From: Lysinibacillus agricola
Lineage (GTDB): Bacteria > Bacillota > Bacilli > Bacillales_A > Planococcaceae
Direction: 5' to 3'
Assembly: GCF_016638705.1 (NCBI RefSeq)
Contig: NZ_CP067341.1
Coordinates: forward strand, 4,157,501 to 4,221,500
Length of the DNA: 64,000 bases
Shown: in pieces, positions 53,963 through 63,177 of the stretch
Layout of the letters: each line of letters begins with the position of its first letter
Numbering within the stretch: the stretch's first letter is position 1
Translations under genes and position numbers: made by a program
The notes under the pieces: model-generated
Told to the model about the DNA's origin: nothing
The model's input: only the letters and a program-made list of their open reading frames with translations
Database searches by the model: none

Positions 53963-53990
53963 CGTCCCAGGAGGGATTCGAACCCCCGCC
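53963..53990 (-). other. Probable att site: 3' end of tRNA-Arg only
   Basis: On minus: GGGGGTTCGAATCCCTCCTG then GGACG, the T-arm and 3' acceptor strand typical of tRNA-Arg. The complementary 5' acceptor, D-arm and anticodon are absent upstream, where the next 70 bp form no cloverleaf. Such a partial tRNA end marks where an element integrated into the 3' end of a tRNA gene. The other, complete copy would lie beyond the window. Confidence 0.65.
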
Positions 53991-54129
53991 GCAATATCAT
54001 TTCGTCAATAATAACCGTTCAATTTGCGTAGTTAGAACGGTCATTGATTACGCATAATTGACCGCCTTCGTAACTACTAATTATTCCCGATTATAACCGA
54101 TGATAAATCCGCATTGCAAGCGATATTAA

Positions 54130-54381
54130 TTATTTACATTCGTAGTACATATCATAGGCGTCTTTTGTGACGACGCTATCAACGTCAAAACGTTCTCTCT
54201 CGCGTAAGAAATAGCGAATAAATTCGATTTCACGTTTAGTGTACTTCCTCCATTTCCCTACATATTCAGCAAATCCATCGATTCTATCCGAGAAATAATC
54301 TGCTAATTTACTTAGCTTTTTATCGTCGATTCCTAATTCTTCTTGCACATATTTACCTGTAAAAATTCGTTTATCATTCAT
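54130..54381 (-). CDS. Small HTH-like phage protein, 83 aa
   Basis: MNDKRIFTGKYVQEELGIDDKK... forms a MerR/excisionase-like helix-turn-helix (YVQEELGIDDKKLSKLADYF), then a basic helical tail (WRKYTKREIEFIRYFLRER). It may be a phage regulator or directionality factor; being near the att copy fits the latter. GAGAGGTG precedes the ATG. Confidence 0.6.
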   Translation of the reverse strand: MNDKRIFTGKYVQEELGIDDKKLSKLADYFSDRIDGFAEYVGKWRKYTKREIEFIRYFLRERERFDVDSVVTKDAYDMYYECK

Positions 54382-54580
54382 ACGTTGTCACCTCTCTATA
54401 TCGTAATATATCCGAACATATAGCGAGATAAACATCAGCTTCGGATAAAATAACTACTATATATGTTGCGTTATTTTTCCGTCAGTATTTTCGCATTATT
54501 AAACCGTAAAAAATACTAATGTGAAACGACTCGAGACGATCAACTATCCGATTCAACGATTCTCGATGCGTCTGACAGCT

Positions 54581-54615
54581 CAAAAAAAGAACGATCAAGC
54601 CGAAGCTCAATCGTT
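54581..54615 (-). terminator. Terminator in the prophage
   Basis: On minus: AACGATTGAGC-TTCG-GCTTGATCGTT, all paired with two G-U pairs and a TTCG loop, then CTTTTTTTG. Confidence 0.9.
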
Positions 54616-54621
54616 TTTAGT

Positions 54622-55218
54622 TTATTTCATTTTGTTTGCTTTACGTTTTAATTTCTCGATGCGACCTTCGTAGCCGCCTTTCGTACCGTCATTCAGACTA
54701 TAAATTAAGGCTTCTTCCGCTATGGATATTGCAGCTTGTATGCGTCCTTGCTTCTCATATAGAATTGCCAATCGTTTAAACGGGAATAAGTCCTGTGCCC
54801 CATTAAAGATGCGATCTTCTTTAATCGTTTTAATCATCGGCAATACTACGAGTGCGTAACGCTCACATGCTACGTAATCCCCTTCTTTATACGCTAGTTC
54901 AGCTAAGTCACGAAGTGAAAAGTATCGATCAACATCATTATTGGTATATTTGATCGACTCTAAAAGTAACTTTCGTTTTAAAACGCTGTTACTTCCTTGA
55001 GACATTGACCATAGGAATTTCCATCTATCTCCGACATAAGTTCGGTCTCCTTTATCAAGATCGTCACGTCTGTACGGTTTACCTGTCGTTAATTGATACG
55101 GATGTCCTAAAGCATCTTTAATTTCTTCAATTTCCGACTCGGATAACGTACTATAAAAATCCTCTAACGCTAAATGACGGATAATTCCGCCTGGCTTCTT
55201 CTTAAAAATGGATAACAT
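54622..55218 (-). CDS. TPR-like hypothetical phage protein, 198 aa
   Basis: Basic N-terminus (MLSIFKKKPGGIIRHLALED), then helical repeats of tetratricopeptide type (FSLRDLAELAYKEGDYVACE, KRLAILYEKQGRIQAAISIA). No enzyme motif. A strong GGGAGGGG before the ATG. Part of the minus-strand prophage, with its own terminator. Function unknown. Confidence 0.6.
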   Translation of the reverse strand: MLSIFKKKPGGIIRHLALEDFYSTLSESEIEEIKDALGHPYQLTTGKPYRRDDLDKGDRTYVGDRWKFLWSMSQGSNSVLKRKLLLESIKYTNNDVDRYFSLRDLAELAYKEGDYVACERYALVVLPMIKTIKEDRIFNGAQDLFPFKRLAILYEKQGRIQAAISIAEEALIYSLNDGTKGGYEGRIEKLKRKANKMK

Positions 55219-55362
55219 TTACACCCCTCCCACCTATTTATTCTACTTATTAATTATTTTCCCTTTTATAACCCCCAAATGAAAAAAAGTTGTATGTAAT
55301 GTCAGAGCAACAGATGACGCCTGTCAGAATCGAGGGCTTTGGGGGTCACGCACTTTCAACGC

Positions 55363-55411
55363 AAAAAAAGAACGACCAACAAACGAGGTTTAATTCGTTC
55401 ATTGATCGTTT
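55363..55411 (-). terminator. Terminator after the serine recombinase
   Basis: On minus: AACGATCAATGAACGA / TCGTTTGTTGGTCGTT stem with G-U pairs, then CTTTTTTTG. Same style as the one at 54,581. Confidence 0.85.
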
Positions 55412-55413
55412 TG

Positions 55414-56034
55414 TTATCGTTTTATTCCTTCACGTTCAAGCAATCGATAAATCGTTCCTGTTCCAACTTTGTAAGTCTTACGAATGTCAGCGATTGAAAC
55501 GCCGTCTTGATAATCTTTAATGATTGCGTTGCGTCTGACTTCTTCTTCTCCGCCTTCAACTAACTTCGTTTTACGTCCTTTAAACTTCCCTTTGGCTTTA
55601 GCGATTTCAATTCCTTCACGTTGACGACGCTTATTCTTCTTACGTTCTTGCTCCGCAACATACGCTAACATTGATAGGAATTGATCCTCTAATAGCTTAC
55701 CGATGTCACCCATAGACTTAAACCGTCTACTATCGAATAGCTCTGCATTGGACGTTATAACGATGTCCGCGCCTACCTTCCGCGTGATATACTTCCACTC
55801 GTCAATTACATCGTCATATGAGCGTCCTAGTCGATCTAAGTCGTCCATATAGATTAAGTCACCACTTTGTATAATGCTGCGTAACTCTTGATATTGCGGA
55901 CGGTTCGTATCCTTACCAGACGCTTTATCGACGAATACATTCTTACGCTCAACGCCTAGCTCCTTCATTGTCGCAAGCTGACGAGCCTCGTTCTGCTCAA
56001 CTGTTGATACTCGTACATAACCGTAAGTTGTCAT
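55414..56034 (-). CDS. Serine recombinase (resolvase/invertase family)
   Basis: 206-residue small serine recombinase. Catalytic Ser10 in YGYVRVSTVEQNEARQ, then DKASGKDTNRPQYQEL, YMDDLDRLGRS, and AEQERKKNKRRQREGIEIAK. C-terminal HTH (GVSIADIRKTYKVGTGTIYR). Such proteins resolve cointegrates or invert DNA. It is too small for a large phage serine integrase. ATG 56,034 follows AAAGGCGG; the longer frame is not supported. A GC-rich palindrome about 310 bp upstream could be a site. Confidence 0.9.
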   Translation of the reverse strand: MTTYGYVRVSTVEQNEARQLATMKELGVERKNVFVDKASGKDTNRPQYQELRSIIQSGDLIYMDDLDRLGRSYDDVIDEWKYITRKVGADIVITSNAELFDSRRFKSMGDIGKLLEDQFLSMLAYVAEQERKKNKRRQREGIEIAKAKGKFKGRKTKLVEGGEEEVRRNAIIKDYQDGVSIADIRKTYKVGTGTIYRLLEREGIKR

Positions 56035-56347
56035 CGTATTACCGCCTTTACTCGTTATTGTTACCATTATCGTACCAATAATTACGGTAACAGTCAAACG
56101 GTAATTTAAGAATGGCGCTATACCAACGATTGTAAGCATTCATTTTCGTTACCACATAAGTGTACTCTATCGGTAATGCAACCCCCATGAGTTTCAGACC
56201 GCCCCGTCCAATCCGATCGCCTGCCCGGTGTATCTGCGTTAACATTACGTCATCTTACTTATGTAAATCGCCACAAATCCGAGTTCCTTCTATTATATGT
56301 GCGTTAAAGCTGCGTCAATATAGCGAAGTAATGTGACTTCCCAAAGT

Positions 56348-56403
56348 GTTTTGAGGGCGCGTCCGTAAAAGGCGTCTGCCCGGTATTTTACGCCCCCAAA
56401 ACG
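56348..56403. repeat. GC-rich imperfect palindrome
   Basis: GTTTTGAGGGCG...GTAAAA - CTGCCCGGTA - TTTTAC...CGCCCCCAAAAC. The word CTGCCCGGT recurs at about 56,221-56,229. It lies in the 213 bp between the HTH gene's 3' side and a non-coding area upstream of the recombinase. A possible recombination or control site. Confidence 0.4.
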
Positions 56404-56430
56404 TTCTCAAATGAGTAAAAATGTAACATT

Positions 56431-56817
56431 TTATAATAGCGGTAAATCGTAGATTATATCCTCCAAGTTACGATACCCGTACCATCCTCCGCATAATTCC
56501 GCTAATGAAAACACACGACGTCGCGTTATTCTATTGTACTCATTTCTCGTATGTTTAAACGCCTTATCGAGCAACCTATCGCACTCCTTTTGAAACGTCT
56601 TATCCTGCATACGCCAGCGATATAATGTCATGCGCGTAATTTTACATAGGAACGCCACTTCTTCCATCTTTATATAACCGCTATTCTGCGCTAGAAGGAC
56701 AACCGCCCGTACCTTCTTTTCTTTTCCGTTAAATTTTTCTCGTAACCTGGCGATGTCTTTATCACTTACTAGATACGGCTTAACATTGCGCTGCCCTACG
56801 ATTAATCGATCGTACAT
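56431..56817 (-). CDS. Phage HTH protein, 128 aa
   Basis: Contains a clear helix-turn-helix (MEEVAFLCKITRMTLYRWRM, about residues 51-70) of the phBC6A51/homeodomain-like kind, within a basic protein. It could be a small terminase-like DNA binder or a regulator. It follows the tape-measure remnant on the same strand. ATG with AGGAGAGA upstream. Confidence 0.6.
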   Translation of the reverse strand: MYDRLIVGQRNVKPYLVSDKDIARLREKFNGKEKKVRAVVLLAQNSGYIKMEEVAFLCKITRMTLYRWRMQDKTFQKECDRLLDKAFKHTRNEYNRITRRRVFSLAELCGGWYGYRNLEDIIYDLPLL

Positions 56818-56951
56818 AACGTCTCTCCTTTATATATTTAGTTCTTACGCAATTAGGCATAAAAAAGACGGCAAGCACCGCTGTAAATTCGATGCCTGCC
56901 TTCGTTGTATAAACGTTATGCCGATCTTTTAACCAAAATTCAATACGATTT

Positions 56952-59124
56952 TTAGCCAACCTGCGTCGCCTGCCTTTCGATTAATTTCGCTAGTTTATAC
57001 GCAATCTTTTCGATGTCTGCTTCTTCGCGGACTGTGAACGAATTGCCGGAAATGATTACTCCGCCAGTACCGTTCCCGCCTTTGCCTTCCGAATATTCCT
57101 TGTTTTCTCGCGCAGTTAAAACGCGTTCTCCTTTATGGAGACGCGCTGAGTAGCCATCGTATGGAACGGAATCTAGTCCGCTGTAGTGAGATTTCTTACC
57201 GCCTTTACCTCCGCCGCCAGGTAATAGGTTCTTAGCCCAACTAACAGCGTTTGAGCCGATACTTCCGATCCAATCTGGCACCTTAATTTTACCGAGAATG
57301 TTAGCGAAATCTTTCAAATAACCAGCTGCCTTACTAATCCATCCGCCAAGTGTTTCAAATACAGGAGTTAATGCTTTTACTATTTCCGTAGCCATGCCGA
57401 AAGCTTGCGTGAATGCTCCGGATAGGAATGCTATAAATGGACCGATGATCGTATCCCATACTAATCGTAAAACTTCGAAAGTTGCTCCGATTACTGAGCC
57501 CATAAGCTCTAATACTGGACCAACAACCGCCCACATCATCTGGAACCCGGTCATAACAAACGTAATCGCTGGCGCAAGAATGTTATTCCACGCTAACATT
57601 GCAACATCTGCTACCATTTTCATGGCGTTCCACAAAGCGCCAAGTATCGGCTGAGCCATAGCCCAAAACGATTGAAGTACTGGCACTACGTAGCCAACGA
57701 TGCTTGAGAACACCATCATAAACTGCTCTTTCAACGTAGAGAATCGCGATACAATAGCGTCAATTGCTTCTGGAGATATGAGCGTTTCAAGAACGCCTCT
57801 AAATCCGCCCTCTTTAAATGCTGTCATTAACGTCGAGATTTTCGTTTTGATACCGTCTACTACCGCATTCACCTTTGTTGCTATATCCGGCGGGAATAGT
57901 GTGCTGATTAAGCCACCTGTACCGCCCGTCTTAAATGCGGACCACAACTCTTTTACTTTACCAACAATGCCGTCGATAGCTCCTCGGAAACTTTGGCTAT
58001 TGTCGTAGAGTGCTTTAAGTCCGACTGCTGCTGCGGCTATACCAGCGGCGATTAGCGAGATTGGATTAGCCAATGCCGATATTGTCCCTACCACAGCTAA
58101 TGCAGCTACAAACGTTGCGATTGCGGTTGCAGCATGTGCGATTGGCTTTCGCCATTTTACGAATAAATCATACAAGGCAATTGCTTTATCGGTTGCTTTG
58201 CCGAGCATCGCACCTAACTTGTCGCTGATAGCTTTGGTGTCAAGTCCGTCAAACATCTTATTCATTCGCCGTAAAAAGTCTGCAAGTTTACCATTACTCT
58301 CCATGCCGATGTCTTTAAAGAATGTCCTGGACTTCTCACCCAATTGTGCCCACAAACCTTTAGTTGTGTCTCCCATTTTATCTACAGTTTTCTGTGTGAT
58401 TCCCATACCGTCTAACATCTTGTTAATCTCTGAAATTTGCTTTGGAATATCCATCTTCTTAATATCATTAAGCTTTTGCCTATCAAGCCCAAACCGCTCA
58501 ACCATCGACATAGCATCACCTTGCCAGAGCTCCTTCAAAGCGAAGGCTGCTCCGTCTGTGCCTTGCGTAGGGTCGAACCATAAGACGTTCGATAATCGAC
58601 CACGCTTTGCCAAGTTCATCAACGTCTTTAGTCATCGCTACAAGTGATTTTGACGAAGCAAGCATATCCGTAGAATTTAGCAAAGGACTATCGATCGCCA
58701 TTTTATCGACCATCTTCATGTAGGCATCCGATTTTTGAGTATCGTTAAATATTGCTTTAACTGCGACCTCTGACTGCTCATAGCGCGCTGCAGCGCCAAT
58801 TGTCGCATCAAACGCTTTGGCCGCCCCTTGTGCTGTCAGATATGCACCAGCAAGTCCGACAAGTGTACTCTGTAGTCCGCCGAATGAAGCGCTGAGTCCG
58901 TTTGAGCTAACATGCAAACGACTGACTTGCGCAGCAAATCCACCCATTCGATTAGATGCGGATGATACCGCACTACCAAGACGATTAGTCGCTGATTGCG
59001 CTCTCGACATGCTATCGCTAGTTGTACGGCTTGTCCGGTTCATACCCTCCATCATCCGCGTGAGTTTACGCATCTGTTGCGAACCCTGGTCACGCATCTT
59101 AAATACGGCCGTTAAATTTATCAT
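56952..59124 (-). pseudogene. Phage tail tape-measure protein, frameshifted
   Basis: Two adjacent frames form one tape-measure protein of about 725 codons. N-part: from ATG 59,124, Ser/Met-rich coiled coil (TRMMEGMNRTSRTTSDSMS) and the AAARYEQSEVAVKAIF signature; it runs to KSLVAMTKDVDELGKAWSII and ends after a one-base shift near 58,580. The C-part resumes at NVLWFDPTQGTDGAAFALKE, then long helical and hydrophobic stretches, and a C-terminal ERQATQVG. A known programmed shift would be in the upstream chaperone gene, not here, so a lesion (or sequencing error) is likely. Confidence 0.8.
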
Positions 59125-59125
59125 T

Positions 59126-59461
59126 TTAGATGCGATCAACTCTCTTTGCCACTATTTCCGCTAAACGATCGGCTTGTTGGCTTGCTGCAATATATCGTTT
59201 GCGTGCGCTTATATCACCATTTGCATATTCGATTGCGGCGTTTAATGCCTCTAAGCGTTTGCGAGCGTGATTCGCTTGTATCCGACCACTCATTGCGATA
59301 GCTAAAAGTGGTATACGAAATTGCTCAGCTTGCTTAACTTTTAATTGCGCGACCTTACCGTGCAATCGCTCTACTTCAACTACAAACGTAGCCGCAGCGA
59401 GTATTACTTCGTTATCGCCTAGTATTTGTGTTACTTCCTGTCTGCGGTGATTTATTTTCAT
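59126..59461 (-). CDS. Hypothetical phage protein, 111 aa
   Basis: Basic, helical, Ala-rich protein (MKINHRRQEVTQILGDNEVI...; SGRIQANHARKRLEALNAAI). Probably a structural helper just before the tape-measure gene; its stop is one base from that ATG. ATG 59,461 is nine bases after AAGGGGG; the ATG at 59,470 touches the site. Confidence 0.55.
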   Translation of the reverse strand: MKINHRRQEVTQILGDNEVILAAATFVVEVERLHGKVAQLKVKQAEQFRIPLLAIAMSGRIQANHARKRLEALNAAIEYANGDISARKRYIAASQQADRLAEIVAKRVDRI

Positions 59462-59559
59462 TTCTCGCATCCCCCTTGCGGTTTATGAATAGAAAAAAGA
59501 CACGACGGTTAAGTCATGCCTTTGCGTTAATATTGCGTTATTCGGTTTGTCGTTAATTA

Positions 59560-59763
59560 CTATGCGTCTACTGCCTCAATTTCCGTTGATTCTTTTTCTT
59601 CATTTGCCTCAACTTGTCGTTTAATTTGTACATAAAGAACGCGAGCACTTTCTGAACCTAATGCGCGAGCCATTTGCATGGATGCAGAAATGTCATCACG
59701 AGTAACTGTTCCTGCCGCCAATTTTTTTGTTAGTTCTGATCGCACGATATTGTAATTTATCAT
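59560..59763 (-). CDS. Hypothetical phage protein, 67 aa
   Basis: Small, charged helical protein (MINYNIVRSELTKKLAAGTV...ASMQMARALGSESARVLYVQ) with an acidic tail. AAAAGGAG precedes the ATG; two bases after the preceding gene's stop, so operon-linked. Role unknown. Confidence 0.6.
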   Translation of the reverse strand: MINYNIVRSELTKKLAAGTVTRDDISASMQMARALGSESARVLYVQIKRQVEANEEKESTEIEAVDA

Positions 59764-59765
59764 AA

Positions 59766-60443
59766 TTATTTCGCTCCTTTTGTTTTTGTTGGCACTTCTG
59801 CGATATATTCGAAATCGTTCGGGTTATGCCCGTGTGTAAATAGACTAACTTGGTTTATCACCTCGCGTACTCCTTTTACAGCTCCTTGACTTCGCATAAC
59901 TTTCGCTGTACCTGTCGGGTGAGCAATCGCCTCAATCTCGCTCGTTTTACCTTGTGATCGATTTGCTCTAGAGATTTCAGCAATCTCCTCACGTAAATAT
60001 CCGTAAGCATCTTCGCCTTCGCGATGATCAATAATACAACTTAGCAGTAAGTCCCTTGCCATTTTTAATTTTGCCTCGACAATCGGTTCATATTCCGATC
60101 TAACTTTAGGTACAAACACTTTTTGATATTCGTTTACTACGTCTACAGATGAAATTGTACCTTCCGGCATAGCTGCGTGTGCCAACGCTAAATCACGCTC
60201 ACGACGTGCAACAACCTCTTTCTGTAAAGCGATATCTCCGTCGATTTTATCAAGTTGAGCAGTCGCATCTGTACCATGTTTAACGCTATCTGTAAACGTA
60301 TGCTCATATTGTGTCTATAACTCACTTAAACGTGCGCGAGCACTTTCTAAGTTTGTTTGATATTGCAAGTGTTTAGCTGCTCTTTCAGCCCCTTCTTTTC
60401 TGTAATCTTGTAATAATTTAAACTCGTGTTCTTTAATTGTCAT
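59766..60443 (-). pseudogene. Phage coiled-coil protein with an internal amber stop
   Basis: A single frame runs from ATG 60,443 (MTIKEHEFKLLQDYRKEGAE) to 59,766 with only one interruption, TAG at 60,315-60,317 after 42 codons. Both sides are coding-like and helical (...LESARARLSEL then TQYEHTFTDSVKHGTDATAQ). The shorter ORF beginning at 60,185 is only the 3' part. The ATG overlaps the upstream gene. Unless suppressed, the product is truncated. Confidence 0.65.
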
Positions 60444-60915
60444 CTGATTTTATCCCCTTTGTTTTTAGTATTTGAATAATTTTTTCTAGCTTGTCGATAC
60501 ACCACAATCGCCATGTCGGAATAACAGGCATTGGCTGTTCGTCTTGCTTGTCCAACTCGAATAATTCGACTAACATTTCCTCGTTACGGGTAATCTGCTC
60601 GCGAGTCCCTTCGACTTCACGCCGATAAATTACTGGGAATTGAGCGCTCATTAAGTCTCGGTACAGCTCTTGACTATCCGTCTGCAGCTCGTTTATTTCA
60701 TACGTATATAAATCGTCTAGCAAGTCGATTACATCGTCGTAAGGCTTTGAGATTTCGCCAATTAAATTGGATATGCCACTTTCGTCAGTTTCGTAAATTA
60801 ATAGTGACAGGAACGGAACCTCTCGCAAGGCAACGATTGATAGCAAGCCAAAGCGCCAGGCTTCAACTTCTCGATTATTAGACAGCGTATTGCACCGCCT
60901 TTTGTTTCGCCTCAT
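60433..60915 (-). CDS. Hypothetical phage protein, 160 aa
   Basis: From ATG 60,915 (nine bases after AGAGGTT): basic start MRRNKRRCNTLSNNREVEAW, then an acidic helical body (YDDVIDLLDDLYTYEINELQ) and a C-terminal WLWCIDKLEKIIQILKTK-like helix. It overlaps the HNH gene at one end and the coiled-coil gene at the other. Placed where tail-assembly proteins lie; not recognised. Confidence 0.6.
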   Translation of the reverse strand: MRRNKRRCNTLSNNREVEAWRFGLLSIVALREVPFLSLLIYETDESGISNLIGEISKPYDDVIDLLDDLYTYEINELQTDSQELYRDLMSAQFPVIYRREVEGTREQITRNEEMLVELFELDKQDEQPMPVIPTWRLWCIDKLEKIIQILKTKGIKSDDN

Positions 60916-61465
60916 TACGTCGAACCTCTGCAGCTTCATCGCGTAAGTGACCTATCATTTGTTCAACTTCAATGTCAGTCAGTTTCCGACCAATAAGACC
61001 TCCTATAAAACGCTGTACGAACGGACGTAATAGTTCCGGTTTGAATCGCTCTGGATATTTATCGAATGCTTCTATCGCAAATAAATCATGCTTTGTACTA
61101 TTACAAGACCTACACGCAGGCAAGACATTAGCCTCAATATTAACTCCACCATAACTACTTGATTGCGGATATACGTGGTCACAAGTGGCGACTACATTGC
61201 CGTCAGTAAAATCACAACCACAATATACACATGCCTCCGTCAAAATGGTTTCGATATACGCAGCGCTTACCATCGGTGTAGTTTGTCCGGCTTTAACGGC
61301 ATATGCGTAAGCACGCTGTCGAGCATATTCACCATTCTCCCTTCTGTGCTGCTTCCTACACTCGTTACAGATATTCTGATGTCCTGTTTTACTTTTCGCA
61401 TCACGGCGGAATAGCTCAATTACTTTTGTCTCGTTACAGATTCGGCAAGTAAGTTCTTTACACAT
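60878..61465 (-). CDS. HNH endonuclease, phage-encoded
   Basis: About 195-residue nuclease. N-terminal zinc pairs CRIC and CNEC (residues about 8-37), and an HNH core: CVYCGCDF, CDHVYPQSSSYGGVN, then NVLPACRSCNSTKHD. Such genes assist packaging or act as homing elements. ATG 61,465 is six bases after AGGTG; the GTG at 61,474 lies in the site. It overlaps the next gene by 38 bases, so it is unlikely to be a recent homing insert. Confidence 0.88.
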   Translation of the reverse strand: MCKELTCRICNETKVIELFRRDAKSKTGHQNICNECRKQHRRENGEYARQRAYAYAVKAGQTTPMVSAAYIETILTEACVYCGCDFTDGNVVATCDHVYPQSSSYGGVNIEANVLPACRSCNSTKHDLFAIEAFDKYPERFKPELLRPFVQRFIGGLIGRKLTDIEVEQMIGHLRDEAAEVRRNEAKQKAVQYAV

Positions 61466-61550
61466 GGCGCTCACCTACTTCCATAGCAAGCGCAAGTCTT
61501 GTTTCGATGTAAGCTAGTTTTGCGATTAATTGAAGGTATTCTAATGTCAT
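61458..61550 (-). CDS. Very small phage ORF, 30 aa
   Basis: MTLEYLQLIAKLAYIETRLA... with AAAAGGAG ten bases before the ATG, ending eight bases inside the HNH gene. Its spacing suggests translational coupling. Short, so tentative. Confidence 0.4.
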   Translation of the reverse strand: MTLEYLQLIAKLAYIETRLALAMEVGERHV

Positions 61551-61586
61551 TTCATATCTGCTCCTTTTCATTTCAAGTGTTTATAT

Positions 61587-61892
61587 TTACGCTACGTACT
61601 CGATCGTGACATCGAGATTTTGTCGCGCAATTACCATCTTCAAGTGATTCAATAAAGCTGCGTTAGGATTCTGCTGAGTTGCATTGTATTCGTCAGCGAG
61701 TGGCTGGCTATTCGTTTGAACGTGTAAAGCTACGTCCTTAAAAGGTTGCAGCACACGAATGAGCGTCTTAAATGCCGGATAAACTGCATTGCTCTGAGTA
61801 AAATTTTCGGCATAAATGCTCCCGTCTGAGATTTCGATTTGAACATCATATTCTGCGACGTCAATCTGCGTAATTGTTTGTTTTAGCTTCAT
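61587..61892 (-). CDS. Hypothetical phage protein, 101 aa
   Basis: Small soluble protein with beta strands first (QIDVAEYDVQIEISDGSIYA) and a C-terminal helix (LNHLKMVIARQNLDVTIEYV). TGGAGGAG precedes the ATG; two bases after the upstream stop. Not recognised. Confidence 0.6.
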   Translation of the reverse strand: MKLKQTITQIDVAEYDVQIEISDGSIYAENFTQSNAVYPAFKTLIRVLQPFKDVALHVQTNSQPLADEYNATQQNPNAALLNHLKMVIARQNLDVTIEYVA

Positions 61893-61894
61893 TC

Positions 61895-62449
61895 TTAAAC
61901 TCCTCCAAATCGATTAAATTGTGTTCTTATTGCTTGTAACTGCTCACCATTTCCGCCAAATACTACGCGTGGGTTTACTGTGATTCCTTTTTGACGTCGG
62001 TCATTCGTGTTTTCGAAGAATCCAAATACAACTTTTCCGTCAATTTTCACGCGATTCATCGTCAATTTCAGCTTTGCAGCATTCGCATATCCTAGTAACT
62101 CCGCTAAACTTTCAATATTCATCGGTTGTAAACGATCAGGATCCGTTTCATCAGGATTGTGACAAACGATATTTGTCTCGAAATTCAAAAACGGCAATAC
62201 CGAGTAGACTAGCGCAAGCTGTCCAACCGTTCTGCCGTTTGATAAATCGTATAAATCACGTACTGTTTTCTTAAACATTCGTGTATGTTGTAAATCCGTT
62301 GTATGTGATTGAATTGACTTAATGTTTCCTCTGAAAAAGACGGTGGGATTCATGGAGGGCACTGAAAAACTTACGTTTTCATAAAAGCGAACCTTTTTCA
62401 GATAATAATAAGGCACTTCTTGTTCAATTTTGATATGCTCCCCATTAGG
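61895..62449 (-). CDS. Phage DNA-binding-like protein, 5' end cut by an IS
   Basis: The open frame continues past its first GTG (62,416) to the IS border: LPNGEHIKIEQEVPYYYLKK is coding-like, so the true N-terminus lies beyond the insertion. The body (RMFKKTVRDLYDLSNGRTVG, LPFLNFETNIVCHNPDETDP, LAELLGYANAAKLKLTMNRV) resembles a plasmid/phage winged-helix replication or control protein. The match is from memory and tentative. Likely inactive. Confidence 0.55.
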   Translation of the reverse strand, partial: PNGEHIKIEQEVPYYYLKKVRFYENVSFSVPSMNPTVFFRGNIKSIQSHTTDLQHTRMFKKTVRDLYDLSNGRTVGQLALVYSVLPFLNFETNIVCHNPDETDPDRLQPMNIESLAELLGYANAAKLKLTMNRVKIDGKVVFGFFENTNDRRQKGITVNPRVVFGGNGEQLQAIRTQFNRFGGV

Positions 62450-62496
62450 TAGACAGATTAAAAAATAAAATCTGTTTATTAAATGGGGAGTTTTTT

Positions 62497-63177
62497 ATGA
62501 CGAAACAATTAATAACACCTGAAATGAAATTGTTAGCTCTTCAATATGTAGAGGAAGAGCTTTATTCTATTCGAGAAATTTGTGAAAAGTACGCTATTTC
62601 GACTTACACATTTAAAAGCTGGCGTACTAAATTTAAAAACCGGGGAATTGAAGCATTAACGCCAGCTAAGAAAAATAAGTTTTACTCCAAAGAACTAAAA
62701 GAACGAGCAGTAGCAGACTACTTAACAAAAAAGTATTCAATGTACGAAATCCTCTCAACATATGAAATTAGCAGTTGGTCGTTGTTCAAATCATGGTTAA
62801 AAACCTATACTAGTCATAGTGAATTAAAAGATTCGGGTAAAGGAATGAGCCAAACTATGACTAAAGGAAGAAAAACAACCGTAGTAGAACGCATTGAAAT
62901 CGTCAAAGCCTGCCTAGCAAACGCGAAGAATTTTCAAGAGACAGCAGCACAATATGAGGTATCTTATCAACAGGTGTATCAATGGGTACGTAAGTTTGAA
63001 CAAGATGGGGAAAAGGCCCTTCAAGATCAACGAGGTCGTACAAAACCAGCAGAAGAACGCACACCAGAAGATGAATTACGCTTAAAAATTCAACAGATGG
63101 AGCGCGAAAATGAACGATTACGTGCAGAAAATTTACTACTAAAAAAGTTAGAGGAAATCGAAAGGAGGTATCGTTAA
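62497..63177 (+). CDS. IS3-family transposase OrfA
   Basis: 226-residue DNA-binding subunit. Two helix-turn-helix units are visible (IREICEKYAISTYTFKSWRT and FQETAAQYEVSYQQVYQWVR), then a C-terminal leucine-zipper-like coil (LRLKIQQMERENERLRAENL). The zero-frame codons CTA AAA AAG at 63,139-63,147 form the canonical slip site for OrfAB. ATG with GGGGAG upstream. Confidence 0.92.
   Translation: MTKQLITPEMKLLALQYVEEELYSIREICEKYAISTYTFKSWRTKFKNRGIEALTPAKKNKFYSKELKERAVADYLTKKYSMYEILSTYEISSWSLFKSWLKTYTSHSELKDSGKGMSQTMTKGRKTTVVERIEIVKACLANAKNFQETAAQYEVSYQQVYQWVRKFEQDGEKALQDQRGRTKPAEERTPEDELRLKIQQMERENERLRAENLLLKKLEEIERRYR

Noticed and set aside
53940..54130. Complete tRNA or tmRNA gene
   Set aside because: Only the 3' T-arm/acceptor part is present; no D-arm, anticodon or tag-peptide frame.
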